Source of the DNA: Lactobacillus xujianguonis
Lineage (GTDB): Bacteria; Bacillota; Bacilli; Lactobacillales; Lactobacillaceae
Direction of reading: 5' to 3'
Length of the DNA: 64,000 bases
NCBI RefSeq assembly: GCF_004009905.1
Contig: NZ_ML136876.1
Span: 1 to 64,000 of the forward strand
Below the pieces are notes generated by a model that had not been told where the DNA came from, made no database searches, and worked only from the letters and a program-made list of their open reading frames with translations. Below, one piece after another: positions 24,568-33,814 of this stretch. The stretch's first letter is position 1; each line of letters begins with the position of its first letter. A program made the translations under genes and the position numbers.

Positions 24568-25851
24568 CTATTTTTCAAGGATAGCCTCATGAATACCAGC
24601 TACAAAGGTAACGATACTCATCGGCTTTTCACCAGCAAAGATTTCAAAACTAGAATTATCAATTACAAAAATTGGTTTATCTAATCTTATTTCCCAGGAA
24701 ATTGTTTTAATGAAAGCAGGAGAATGGATTTCGATTTGGTACTTATTCTCTGCTTGGTGAGTAAGTCGAATTTCGCCATTATCACCTTTGAGCACTAGGC
24801 TTTGACCAGTTTCAATTGGTGTTTCTAAGCGGTAACTACCAAGAGAAATTTCGGTCTTTCCTTCGACTTTTAGTGGCTCAATCGTGCCAATTGGCTCTTG
24901 CTTGATGTGGCCATTTTCGACGGTTTCACGACGAGGAATCCCCATCATCCCATTCCAAATGTGGCCACTCTTTTCAAGATAATCAACATGGTCAACACTA
25001 CGCAGCCATGGGATCACGATTCGATCGCCTTTTTCATCGAGGAAGCTTTGTGAGGCGTAGAAATCGTCACCCTCATCAATGCGATGCATGTCTTCGAGTT
25101 CAAAAGTGAATTTTGACCAGTCAAGTTTACCTTGAGCCAGGTAAACTACACTGTTTTGTCCTTCACCTTTAATGACACTGAAGGCAAGGAAGTCATGACC
25201 GTCAATGTTGAAATAATCAGGGCATTCAGTCATAATTCCAAGTTGATCATTTTGCAGTAAAACTGACTTAAATGACCAGTGCAATAAATCATCTGATTCA
25301 AAGAGAACGATGCTACCGCGCTTGTTAAGAGCCGCTGCAACGACGCAATAGTACTTGCCATCGTGTTCAAAGACCTTAGGGTCTCTGAAGTTGCCGCGAT
25401 CGGTTTCACCCGGCAGATCAACAACTGTCATTACAGGGTTGCCTTCATACTTGTGAAAATCAATCCCGTCATCTGAGTAAGCAACACATTGAGTTTCAGT
25501 GGCTTGCCTCTTGTCATCTAAGACATGTCCTGTATAAAGAACGTAGAGCTTACCATCTTTTTCAATGGCTGAACCGGAGAAGACACCACTTTTTTCATAG
25601 TCATGTTCTGGCTCCATTGCTTCAGGTAAATCTTCCCAATGAAGACCATCTTTACTTCTAGCGTGGCCCCAGTGCATATCATCCCAGTGAGGGGCATAAG
25701 GATTATGTTGATAATAGAGTTGGTAATAATTCTTGTAATAGATCAGACCATTTGGATCATTGATCCAACCAATCGGTGCGGTGTAGTGAAAAGTCGGTCG
25801 CAAAGGATCGGATTTTCGCACCTCACTATAAATATCTTTTCTTGATTGCAT
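24568..25851 (-). CDS. bfrA: Cytoplasmic beta-fructosidase (GH32)
   Basis: 427 residues. GH32 signatures: the nucleophile Asp in GWINDPNGL (about 27-35), FRDPKVF for sugar binding, and the acid/base Glu in MTECPDYF, followed by a short beta-sandwich tail. No signal peptide. It hydrolyses terminal fructose from imported short fructo-oligosaccharides and sucrose. Its ribosome binding site (GGAGATAAG) lies within the end of the msmG gene, so translation is coupled to the transporter genes. Confidence 0.93.
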   Translation of the reverse strand: MQSRKDIYSEVRKSDPLRPTFHYTAPIGWINDPNGLIYYKNYYQLYYQHNPYAPHWDDMHWGHARSKDGLHWEDLPEAMEPEHDYEKSGVFSGSAIEKDGKLYVLYTGHVLDDKRQATETQCVAYSDDGIDFHKYEGNPVMTVVDLPGETDRGNFRDPKVFEHDGKYYCVVAAALNKRGSIVLFESDDLLHWSFKSVLLQNDQLGIMTECPDYFNIDGHDFLAFSVIKGEGQNSVVYLAQGKLDWSKFTFELEDMHRIDEGDDFYASQSFLDEKGDRIVIPWLRSVDHVDYLEKSGHIWNGMMGIPRRETVENGHIKQEPIGTIEPLKVEGKTEISLGSYRLETPIETGQSLVLKGDNGEIRLTHQAENKYQIEIHSPAFIKTISWEIRLDKPIFVIDNSSFEIFAGEKPMSIVTFVAGIHEAILEK

Positions 25852-25854
25852 TCT

Positions 25855-26709
25855 TTACTTATCTCCGTTTCCGGCAGAACCCATACCTTGGACAAGGTAC
25901 TTTTGGAAGAAAATGTAAACAAAGATCAATGGAATGGTTGAAACAGTTAAGATAGCCATAACTTGGTTCATGTAAACAGGGTTCGTACTATTAATGTTAG
26001 TAATAGCAACTTGTAGTGGGAATTGATCTGAGTTAGTCAAAACCATCAATGGCCATACATAGTCGTTCCAACTACCAATGAATGATAATGTTCCGACTGT
26101 CGCAATTGTTGGCAAAGTCATTGGGAGCAATACTCTCCAGAAGATCTTGAAGTTGCTGGCACCATCAAGTTCCGCAGCTTCGGTAATACTTTGCGGAATA
26201 TCGGCAAAGGCGTTTCTAAACATGTAAATGTAGAACGGACTTGAGATCCCTGGCAAAATAACTGCTAATGGAGTGTTCAAGATACCAATGGTTTTTGCGA
26301 TTTGGAATTGCTGAATAAGCAAAGTAGTTCCAGGAATAACCAACAAGGCAATCAATAAACCAAAGATTAATTTACGACCAGTAAAGTCAAACTTAGCAAA
26401 GCCGTAACCTGCCAAAGCATTTACGACAATTGAACCAATCGTTACACTCGTAGCATAGAAAACACTGTTGATAATGTAACGAACAACATTGAATCGACTA
26501 AAGATTCCGGCATAAGCTTTGCCCCAGTCTGAAAAACTACCAGGTAAGAAAGCTTTAATGCTTGAAATATTTGAATAAATCTGTGATTCAGGCTTCATTG
26601 ATGACACAATCATCCAGACCAATGGGAAGAGGAAAAATAATGCCAAGATAGTGATCAAAATCGTTGTCCAAACGATATGAAACTTTCTGCGACTAATTAT
26701 TTTATGCAT
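25855..26709 (-). CDS. msmG: Sugar ABC transporter permease (MsmG-type)
   Basis: About 284 residues from the ATG at 26709, 8 bases from GGAGG. Six membrane segments and the EAA loop EAAELDGASNFKIFWRVLLP (about 190-209), which contacts the ATPase subunit. It pairs with the MsmF-type permease, whose stop it overlaps by 8 bases. Together they form the membrane channel for fructo-oligosaccharides or related alpha-galactosides. Confidence 0.9.
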   Translation of the reverse strand: MHKIISRRKFHIVWTTILITILALFFLFPLVWMIVSSMKPESQIYSNISSIKAFLPGSFSDWGKAYAGIFSRFNVVRYIINSVFYATSVTIGSIVVNALAGYGFAKFDFTGRKLIFGLLIALLVIPGTTLLIQQFQIAKTIGILNTPLAVILPGISSPFYIYMFRNAFADIPQSITEAAELDGASNFKIFWRVLLPMTLPTIATVGTLSFIGSWNDYVWPLMVLTNSDQFPLQVAITNINSTNPVYMNQVMAILTVSTIPLIFVYIFFQKYLVQGMGSAGNGDK

Positions 26710-27586
26710 TCTCATCGCCTCCAGCATTAGTTATCTTTCTCTGAATAATGGTAAAGATAATAATGATAATTCCGTAGATAACACTCATCGCACTAGCGTA
26801 ACCTAATTGACGATCAGTAAACCCAGTACGGTAAATGTAGTAGATAGGTGTCATAGTTGAGTTCTGTGGACCACCTTGGGTCATGATCATTGGCTGAATC
26901 ATTAAGTTGAAAGCACTAATGAAAGTAGTAGTCAAAATCATAATAGTGGTTGGCTTAAGTGATGGAAGCGTAATGTGCAAGAATCTTTGCCATGCGTTAG
27001 CACCATCAAGTTCTGCAGCTTCATATAAGGAGTGCGGAATATTTTGCAATCCGGCTAAGAAAATCAGCATCTGGTAACCAGCACCCTGCCAAGCAGATAC
27101 ACCGATAATAGTGAACATAGCTTGCTTAGGTGAGGTTAAGAATGGCTGAGCTTTAATATGAAATACTGATAAAATCCCGTTCAATAAACCTTGATCTGGG
27201 TTTAAAATGTACAGCCACAAAATTGAAACAACAGTTAAGGAAACAACTTGTGGAGCGAAGAATGAAATCTTAAAGAAAGTATTCCAAGGACGCTTTTTGT
27301 TAACAATTAAAGCTAAGGCTAGAGCTAGTCCAACTTGAATTGGCATAATGAAGATAACGAATTGAGCGATATTCTTCAAACTTTCCAAGAATACTGGATC
27401 CTTGAAAGTATTGATATAGTTTGCAAATCCTACCCAATGTTTTGACCATGGCGTCAAGATGTTATAGTCGGTGAATGAGTAATCGAATGACATCAAGAAT
27501 GGAATGATCAAAAAGGTTAGTAAGATTAGCAATGCAGGTAGGACATAAAGCCAGCCCAATTGCCTTTTTAATCCACTACTTTTCAT
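26702..27586 (-). CDS. msmF: Sugar ABC transporter permease (MsmF-type)
   Basis: 294 residues with six membrane segments and the EAA loop EAAELDGANAWQRFLHITLP (about 188-207). A MalF-like subunit lacking the large extra domain, as usual for MsmF. It lies 20 bases after the binding-protein gene and overlaps the next permease gene. The ATPase partner is not encoded in the window. Confidence 0.9.
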   Translation of the reverse strand: MKSSGLKRQLGWLYVLPALLILLTFLIIPFLMSFDYSFTDYNILTPWSKHWVGFANYINTFKDPVFLESLKNIAQFVIFIMPIQVGLALALALIVNKKRPWNTFFKISFFAPQVVSLTVVSILWLYILNPDQGLLNGILSVFHIKAQPFLTSPKQAMFTIIGVSAWQGAGYQMLIFLAGLQNIPHSLYEAAELDGANAWQRFLHITLPSLKPTTIMILTTTFISAFNLMIQPMIMTQGGPQNSTMTPIYYIYRTGFTDRQLGYASAMSVIYGIIIIIFTIIQRKITNAGGDENA

Positions 27587-27606
27587 GAGCGTTCGCCTCT
27601 ACTTTT

Positions 27607-28896
27607 TTACTTCTTCAAATACTTTTGAATTACTTTAGCTTGGTTGTTCATAACCTTTTGAACGTTTGGATTCTTCTTGTACAAGGTTACATCTTGGACA
27701 GTTTCGGCAAATGTTCTAGTAACTTGTGGGTAGTTAACTAAGACTGGACGTGCGTGACCAGTAGTTTGGTTTTGCTTAATGAAGAACTTCATAGCTGGAC
27801 CAACCTTAAGCATCATCATCTTAGAAACGCTCTTACGTGCTGGCAAAACAGTATTAGCCATGTCACTTCTGTACATACACTTCTTGTTAACAAGGAAGTT
27901 AATCAATGCACCAGCAGCCTTCTTGTTCTTAGCAGCTGAAGTCATAGCATATTGCCATGAACCAGTTGGTGAAACTTCTTTGTTAGTCTTTGGTGATACA
28001 GGATATGGAAGAACGCCCCAGTCTAAGTTCTTGTATTGGTTTTGCAAAGTTTGAACTTCCCAAGTACCACTCATAAGCATTGCATACTTACCAGTTTCAA
28101 AGCCTTTGTCCTTTGGTGAAATGGTAGTGTAGCCTTTCTTAACCATGTCTTGAATGAATTGGAAGGCTGAAGTAGTTTGCTTTGAGTTAAAGTAACCAAC
28201 GGCTTTAGTACCTGCTGGGTTAGTAATTGAACCTCCCGCTGACCACATTAATGGTGCTAATGAGTAAAGTGACATTTCTGAGTGGTCATTTAAACTCATG
28301 TTAATTGCTGGTTCGTGGAAGTGATCAGTAATCTTCTTGCAGACAGCTTCGAATTGGTTCCAGTTCCATGGTTTTTCCAAGGTTGGAATTTCTGAAGGCT
28401 TAACGCCTGCTTCTTTAAACATCTTCTTGTTGTAGTAGAAGCCAATGCTTGATTCTGAGTAACCTACAGCGTACATCTTGCCCTTGTAGGTACCTTGATT
28501 CTTAATGGTTTGTAATAAGTCCCCTTTATTGGAAATGTACTTACCGACAGGTTGAATAATCTTTGAGTGAGCGTAAGCAGCTGTGTTAGGACCATCAAGT
28601 GAAATAACATCTGGTAAACTGCCTGAATTCAAAGCGGCATTAATCTTATCTTCATAACCACCACCTGAACCAGAACGTGGAATGAATTGTACTTTAGCTT
28701 TGTAGCCGTGCTTGTTTTCCTTGTTAAAGTCGTTGATGTTCTTTTGAAGAGCCTTACCTTCTGGATCAGTGTTTGATACGTGAATCCACATGGTAACGTT
28801 CTTTGAATTACTACCGCTTTGGTTATTTCCACAACCACCTAAAGCTAATGCAGCAACAGCAGCGATTGCAGCTACTCCGATTTTCCATTTCTTCAT
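27607..28896 (-). CDS. msmE: Sugar-binding lipoprotein of ABC transporter (MsmE-type)
   Basis: 429 residues from the ATG at 28896 (AAGGGAGAG site); the longer frame would overlap the operator region. Signal peptide with lipobox LGGC, then an SBP_bac_1 domain (GTWEVQTLQNQYKNLDWGVL is typical of the family). It captures oligosaccharides outside the cell. First gene of the transporter operon; three palindromic operators and a cre-like site lie upstream. Annotated as fructo-oligosaccharide-specific from its neighbours; the ligand itself cannot be read from the sequence. Confidence 0.88.
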   Translation of the reverse strand: MKKWKIGVAAIAAVAALALGGCGNNQSGSNSKNVTMWIHVSNTDPEGKALQKNINDFNKENKHGYKAKVQFIPRSGSGGGYEDKINAALNSGSLPDVISLDGPNTAAYAHSKIIQPVGKYISNKGDLLQTIKNQGTYKGKMYAVGYSESSIGFYYNKKMFKEAGVKPSEIPTLEKPWNWNQFEAVCKKITDHFHEPAINMSLNDHSEMSLYSLAPLMWSAGGSITNPAGTKAVGYFNSKQTTSAFQFIQDMVKKGYTTISPKDKGFETGKYAMLMSGTWEVQTLQNQYKNLDWGVLPYPVSPKTNKEVSPTGSWQYAMTSAAKNKKAAGALINFLVNKKCMYRSDMANTVLPARKSVSKMMMLKVGPAMKFFIKQNQTTGHARPVLVNYPQVTRTFAETVQDVTLYKKNPNVQKVMNNQAKVIQKYLKK

Positions 28897-28910
28897 AATT
28901 TCTCTCCCTT

Positions 28911-28922
28911 TGAAACGTTTCA
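28911..28922. promoter_or_regulatory. LacI-type operator TGAAACGTTTCA, copy 1
   Basis: A perfect 12-bp palindrome overlapping the msmE ribosome-binding region. Identical cores lie at 28974-28987 and 29038-29051, and a half-site (TGAAACGA) precedes msmR near 30113. It is the probable MsmR operator, though the core also fits a cre-like CcpA site. Confidence 0.7.
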
Positions 28923-28973
28923 TTTTAATCACAAAAAAATAAAACATTTCCAAAACAAACTCTTTTTCTTTTA

Positions 28974-28987
28974 TTGAAACGTTTCAA
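28974..28987. promoter_or_regulatory. LacI-type operator TTGAAACGTTTCAA, copy 2
   Basis: A 14-bp perfect palindrome in the msmR-msmE intergenic region, 64 bases from copy 3 and 63 from copy 1. The even spacing of about six helical turns suits looping by a tetrameric or paired LacI-type repressor. Confidence 0.75.
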
Positions 28988-29037
28988 ACAAATTCTAAAA
29001 AAATAAACAGCATATAAAACGAATTAGATTTGTTAAA

Positions 29038-29051
29038 TTGAAACGTTTCAA
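29038..29051. promoter_or_regulatory. LacI-type operator TTGAAACGTTTCAA, copy 3
   Basis: Identical to copy 2 and close to the end of the msmR gene, next to a cre-like site. Confidence 0.75.
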
Positions 29052-29066
29052 TTTACAAGTAAATAA

Positions 29067-29080
29067 TAACAGCGCTTTCA
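29067..29080 (-). promoter_or_regulatory. cre-like site upstream of msmE
   Basis: On the minus strand TGAAAGCGCTGTTA fits the cre consensus TGNAAGCGNTNNCA except at the next-to-last base. It indicates CcpA-mediated glucose repression on top of the specific operators. Confidence 0.55.
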
Positions 29081-29093
29081 AAAGCTGTCAACC

Positions 29094-30065
29094 CTATTTT
29101 GTAGAATTTCCTTCAAAAAATTTGACAGGGTAAATTTTAGTTTCATTTTTAATAGTTGGATCAGTAATTTTACGTAGCACTAACTCCACGGCCCCCTTAG
29201 CTAAATCAGCTACCGGCTGAACAATTGTGGAGACACCCAATGGTAGATCAGCCGCTAAATTCATACCATCAAAACCAATTAGTTGAATATCCTTTGGAAC
29301 CTTGTATCCCAACTTTTCAATAATAGGGCGAAATATTAGTAACAAGCTGTCATTATGGCAAAAAATACCATCGATATCCGGAGCCTTTTTCATCATTTCA
29401 ATAATATAAGGAGTAAAATCAGCTACCGGCTCCATCAAGAAGATTTCCTGATATTCCATATCACGCTCATAAAGATAATCGCGGAAACCATTTCGTCTGA
29501 GCATCGTACCGTTAGTGTATTTATTGTAACTACCAATGTATGCCAGCTTTTTTGCACCATGCTTTAAGAGTTCCTCAGCAGCTAAGCATCCACCTTGATA
29601 GTTGTCAGAAGTAACATAGGAAACTTTTTTGCCAAAGTAACGGTCCAAGCTGACGAAAGGAATGTTGGAATAGATATACTGCTCAATGTCACTATAAGTA
29701 ATGGCGATGATCCCATCGATCTTATTCTGCTTCACCATCTTGATGTACTTGGCTTCTTCATCAGGATCGCCATTGGAATTGCAGAGCAAAAGTTTGTGAT
29801 CCTTCTTATCTAAGTTCTTCTCCACATAATAAGCAAATTCAGAAAAGAATGGGTACCACACAGTCGGCAAAATCAACGCAATCGTCCGCGAAGACTTAGT
29901 TTTCAATCCGCGTGCATATTCGTCAGGAATATAATTCAATTCCTTAATTGCTTTTTCAACCTTTTGCAAAGTATTCTCTTTAATTCCGGGGGCATGATTA
30001 ATCACACGCGACACTGTGCCCAAACTTACGCCTGCTCTTTTAGCGACGTCTTTCATTGTTGCCAT
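29094..30065 (-). CDS. msmR: LacI-family regulator of the fructo-oligosaccharide locus (MsmR-type)
   Basis: 323 residues. HTH MKDVAKRAGVSLGTVSRVIN (about 4-23) and a LacI effector domain ending in IGFDGMNLAADLPLGVSTIV. It lies upstream of and parallel to msmE. The three TGAAACGTTTCA palindromes in front of msmE are its likely targets, and a half-site precedes its own start, which suggests autoregulation. Confidence 0.88.
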   Translation of the reverse strand: MATMKDVAKRAGVSLGTVSRVINHAPGIKENTLQKVEKAIKELNYIPDEYARGLKTKSSRTIALILPTVWYPFFSEFAYYVEKNLDKKDHKLLLCNSNGDPDEEAKYIKMVKQNKIDGIIAITYSDIEQYIYSNIPFVSLDRYFGKKVSYVTSDNYQGGCLAAEELLKHGAKKLAYIGSYNKYTNGTMLRRNGFRDYLYERDMEYQEIFLMEPVADFTPYIIEMMKKAPDIDGIFCHNDSLLLIFRPIIEKLGYKVPKDIQLIGFDGMNLAADLPLGVSTIVQPVADLAKGAVELVLRKITDPTIKNETKIYPVKFFEGNSTK

Positions 30066-30155
30066 AAAATCACCGTTTCAAATAAAGTTCTAATTCTATT
30101 TTATACCATTTTTGAAACGATTTAATATACAAAAACTGATCATATTTCATATGTA

Positions 30156-30201
30156 CAAAAAAGCACTTACTAGCATTCTTTCAGCTAGTAAGTGCTTTTT
30201 T
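30156..30201. terminator. Bidirectional terminator
   Basis: AAGCACTTACTAGC pairs perfectly with GCTAGTAAGTGCTT, with A and T runs on either side. It ends the decayed alcohol dehydrogenase gene and insulates msmR. Confidence 0.88.
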
Positions 30202-30217
30202 GTGTTTTTAGCTTTAA

Positions 30218-30926
30218 TTATTCGCCTGGCTTGTAATCTTTATCAATGATCAAAACTGGCTTAATCGTCTTACCTGAAACAGAGTCAGCGTTGGCTTGCT
30301 TAATATCTTCGAAGTCGTAGAACTTTTCAGTCTTATCAAAGTCAAATTCACCTAACTTCCAGAAGTCGATCAAACGGGGAACGTCAACTTGTGGAATAAC
30401 GTCACCAATGTTAACACCAACCACCTTACGGTCGCTAGTGCAAGGTCGTTCCAGGTTGAGAATTCCAAATTGTGTGGCGTTACAGCGATGGCAGCTTCAG
30501 TACCACCTTGAGCTAAGGCATCGATAGCGTTCTTCATAATTGCGCTCAAGCCAGTAGTATCAACTGTGTAGTCAACACCATAACCGTTAGTCAATTCCTT
30601 GATCTTCTTAACGGCGTCTTCTTTCTTGGAGTTGATGACATCAGTAGCACCAAGTTGTTTAGCAAGTTCCAAACGTGAAGGTACAATATCAACAGCGATA
30701 ACCTTCGTACAACCGCTAATTCGACCAGCCATCATGGCAGCCAAACCAACAGCACCAGTACCAAAGACAGCAATTGATTGACATGGACGTGGCTTTAAAG
30801 TGTTGAAGACGGTTCCTGAACCAGTGATGTAACCACAGCCCAAAGGACCAACTTCGTGTAAATCAATATCGTCCTTAATTACGAAAGGATCGCCCATTTT
30901 TCAACAACAGCAGCTTTAATCCTCAT
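30218..30926 (-). pseudogene. Zinc-type alcohol dehydrogenase, decayed
   Basis: The remnant starts MRIKAAVVEK with a good GAAGG site, shifts frame, continues GDPFVIKDDIDL and then jumps straight to HEVGPLGCGYITGSG. About 100 residues holding the catalytic zinc site are missing. The Rossmann part is intact (SIAVFGTGAVGLAAMMAGRI) up to a second frameshift near 30430, after which the C-terminus reads VNIGDVIPQVDVPRLIDF. It resembles aryl-alcohol/benzyl-alcohol dehydrogenases of the MDR superfamily. Two frameshifts plus an internal deletion make a functional product very unlikely. An AAACCGGTTT palindrome (about 30948) survives upstream. Confidence 0.85.
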
Positions 30927-31144
30927 AATTCATACCTTCTCTTATTCAAAAACCGGTTTCAAATCCTTACACTTCCATGTTAACTTTTTAACAAGGATTA
31001 CCAATCGTTCTATTTAAGTTAGTTAACTATCATTTCTTAAGATTCTTTATAAGAAATAATGCTATGGTAAAGATAAAGAAGCCGCTTTCAGATGATTTTA
31101 GTTTTTAGTAAAAATAGCAATTTTTAATTATTAGGAGTACTCTT

Positions 31145-31916
31145 TTGATTAGTAGAGAAGTGAAAAATAAGTTACTTAAACTTAGTCCCATTGAAAAAAG
31201 CAAAAGGATAGGCATCAATTCGTACATGATTTAGCAGAAGAAAATGTGACACACCGAGCAAAGAAAATGATAGTTAATAAGCACAACCGCTTTGCTCCTT
31301 ATCCCTTGCACAGTCATGAATTTGTGGAAATTAACTACATGCTGCAAGGACAATGTGATGAGATTGTTGACAGCGTACCAGTCACACTTAAGCAAGGCGA
31401 CACCCTAATGATGGACATTGGCGCTCGCCACCAGATTGCTGCCTTAGGTAAAGATGACTTGTTGATCAACGTGATCTTTACTAACAAAAATTTATCTTTT
31501 AAATTGCTTGATCACGACAAAAAAACAGTCTCGTCTATCAATTCTTACTTAATACTTCACTTCATGACCCCAACTCGCAAAAACATATCCTCTCCAAGAT
31601 TCTTGAAAATTATGCTACTATTTCTCTAAGTGATTTAGCCAAACGTTACGGCTATACTCCTCCTTATTTGAGTTAATTGATCAAGCAATTAACTGGTTAC
31701 TCCTTTGCTGAGCTGCACCTGCAGTGCCGACTAGAAGCTGCTAAGCATTTGCTCAACACGACTGATTATGTAATTTCTGAAATTTGTGAAATAATCGGTT
31801 TGCACAATCAAAATACTTTTTACCGAAAATTTAAGCAGTATTGCCATTTAATGCCCGGGGAATATCGGCGTCAGCATCGTGACCAGGAAAAAGGGTCTTC
31901 TTTATCGGATTTTTAG
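31145..31916 (+). pseudogene. AraC-family regulator, decayed
   Basis: A TTG start with TAGGAGT begins a frame that stops after 30 codons. The next frame (31246-31629) holds the cupin part (RFAPYPLHSHEFVEINYMLQ). A third frame (31677 on) holds the C-terminal AraC HTH (SEICEIIGLHNQNTFYRKFK). At least two frameshifts and a stop separate them, and about 100 residues between cupin and HTH are missing. It is divergent from the decayed alcohol dehydrogenase, which it probably controlled; both halves of the module have decayed together. Confidence 0.85.
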
Positions 31917-31917
31917 G

Positions 31918-32094
31918 CAAAAAATAAGAGCTAAGCAGATTTGCTTAACTCTTACTTATAAAGTTAGATATGTATCACATACCATAGCCTAAGCCGACCA
32001 ATTAACGGGTCATCACTCCCGTTAATTTTATGCGGTCGGTCACCCTTTTTCCATCTTCACCTATGTACGTATTTTAATGCCCCGCACAGGGCAT
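31918..32094 (-). ncRNA. Candidate structured RNA
   Basis: On the minus strand a promoter TTGCTT-16-TATAAT lies just upstream (around 32100-32130). The predicted RNA of about 175 nt has an ATGCCC/GGGCAT hairpin, a long compound stem (CCGACC/GGTCGG outside AATTAACGGG/CCCGTTAATT, 32014-32060), and a final hairpin (TAAGAG...CTCTTA, 31925-31955) followed by TTTTTT. No ORF with a ribosome binding site. The compound stem could also serve as a plus-strand terminator, so strand is not certain. No known RNA family recognised. Confidence 0.45.
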
Positions 32095-32181
32095 ATTTAT
32101 TATAACTATTCGCTGTCAAAAAGCAAATAGCTTTTTGCAAAAAATCGAAATTTTTTGACTTAGAAAGGAATTGGCTGCAAG

Positions 32182-33285
32182 ATGCGGATTTTAGTCGTCA
32201 TTGATGATTATTTTAACCAAAGTAACGGACTCTGTATTTCTACTCAGCGTTTTGTTCACGAATTCAGACAAGCTGGACACGAAGTACGGATTGTTTCTTG
32301 TGCAATCAACGGTCAGCCAGATTATCCCTTACCGCAACTGTTTGTCCCCTTTTTTAATAAGATTATTGCTAAAGAAGGTTATCATTTAGCCGTACCTAAA
32401 CGCGCAGTACTTAATAGGGCGGTTGCCTGGGCAGATATCGTAGCTATTGAAACACCCTTCCCGGTTTGCTGGACCGCAGCTAAACTGGCTCGTAAGGCGG
32501 GTAAACCCGTTTATGGAACTTTTCATCTTTACCCGGGAAATATTACTGAATCACTGCACATTAATTACCCCATCTTTAATCATTTCTTTATGTCGTTTTT
32601 TAAACATATTTCCTTTCGAAATTGTGCAGCCTTGCAATGTCCAACGGTTAAAGTTAAGCAGCAACTAGAGCAGGCGCATTTTAAGCAAAAATTGTATGTC
32701 ATCTCTAATGGTATTGACGAGAAGTTTATTAATAATCCGCATAAAGAAGAAATCGGCCAGCCTTTTACCATTTTGTGCATCGGTCGTTACTCACGGGAAA
32801 AGCACCAAGAGGTATTGTTTAAGGCTTTGCATTTAACTAAACATGCGCACGAGCTGCGTGTAATCTTTGCTGGCAAAGGGCCACTGGAGAAGAAATACCA
32901 ACGCCTGGCACAAGCTTTACCTAACCGTCCTTTATTAAAGTTTTACACGCCGGCCCACCTGCGCAGTGAAATGAGTCAGGCTGATCTGGTAGTCCATTGT
33001 GCCGATGTCGAGATTGAAGGTATGGCTTGCATGGAAGCCTTTGCGGCAGGTTGTGTCCCCGTGATTGCCAATGCACCACTATCTTCGACCGCCTCATACG
33101 CGCTAAATAAGCATAATCTTTTTTCAGCTGGCGACAGTAGCGCGTTAGCCAAGCAAATTGATTACTGGTTTGAACATCCCACAGAATTAAAACAGGCGCG
33201 CCAAGCTTATCGTGAATTTGCTCAAAAATTGACAGTTAAACATTCGGCAAGGAAAGCTTTGCAAATGATGCAAGATTTACGATAA
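32182..33285 (+). CDS. GT4-family glycosyltransferase
   Basis: 367 residues with a GT-B fold. N-terminal Rossmann part (DDYFNQSNGLCISTQRFVHE, about 8-27), then a C-terminal nucleotide-sugar domain starting FTILCIGRYSREKHQEVLF (about 195) with the EGMACMEAFAAGC motif (about 275). It resembles diacylglycerol glucosyltransferases and other retaining GT4 enzymes that modify membrane lipids or wall precursors. AGAAAGGAA lies before the ATG. No operon partner. Confidence 0.85.
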   Translation: MRILVVIDDYFNQSNGLCISTQRFVHEFRQAGHEVRIVSCAINGQPDYPLPQLFVPFFNKIIAKEGYHLAVPKRAVLNRAVAWADIVAIETPFPVCWTAAKLARKAGKPVYGTFHLYPGNITESLHINYPIFNHFFMSFFKHISFRNCAALQCPTVKVKQQLEQAHFKQKLYVISNGIDEKFINNPHKEEIGQPFTILCIGRYSREKHQEVLFKALHLTKHAHELRVIFAGKGPLEKKYQRLAQALPNRPLLKFYTPAHLRSEMSQADLVVHCADVEIEGMACMEAFAAGCVPVIANAPLSSTASYALNKHNLFSAGDSSALAKQIDYWFEHPTELKQARQAYREFAQKLTVKHSARKALQMMQDLR

Positions 33286-33399
33286 TTTTTCACCGTTATA
33301 ACGTTACGTAACAAATTTATTAAGAATTTTTAACAGTCTTTTCTTTTTGATTTGTATATGACAAAATAGTCTTATCAAGTTAAGAAAGGACAAACCATC

Positions 33400-33813
33400 G
33401 TGAAGCAAATCATCAAAAAGATTATCAGCGTAACTTTGAAATCTGATCTTGTTTCCGCAGTTAAACGGTCGTTGGCCAAAATCGGTCTTACTCAAAGAAC
33501 TTTTATTAATGGCTTTATGCACTTTATTGCCAATAATAGATTCTTGCCCTTCAAGAAATTGACTAAGACTGAAGAAGAGACAGCTAACAAGCTAGCTACA
33601 ATCCAAGCTTTGAAAGCTAACGAATGCGAATACGACAAGAGTAAGATGATTCAAAAAGCAGTTGATGAGACAATCTATGAAAAAGCAATGACAGTCTTAA
33701 AGAACTGCCAATTAACGCTTTCCCATGCGATTCGGATGCTGTACGAGAAATTCGTGCTCACCGGAAAAATGCCTTATCAATTCGAAGTTACGGCAACTGC
33801 TGTAGATATGTAA
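33400..33813 (+). CDS. Tandem RelB/DinJ-like antitoxin-domain protein
   Basis: 137 residues from GTG with an AAGGA site. Two segments each look like the RelB/DinJ ribbon-helix-helix C-part: GLTQRTFINGFMHFIANNRF (about 29-48) followed by LPF, and CQLTLSHAIRMLYEKFVLTG (about 107-126) followed by KMPYQF. RelB proteins normally have one such unit and pair with a RelE/YafQ toxin, but no toxin gene is adjacent: a terminator follows and the next gene is convergent. It may be a solitary antitoxin or a DNA-binding regulator. Confidence 0.6.
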   Translation: MKQIIKKIISVTLKSDLVSAVKRSLAKIGLTQRTFINGFMHFIANNRFLPFKKLTKTEEETANKLATIQALKANECEYDKSKMIQKAVDETIYEKAMTVLKNCQLTLSHAIRMLYEKFVLTGKMPYQFEVTATAVDM

Positions 33814-33814
33814 A

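Noticed and set aside
31963-32080. T-box leader before the glycosyltransferase
   Set aside because: No T-box core sequence. The stems are strong but do not match the antiterminator pattern.
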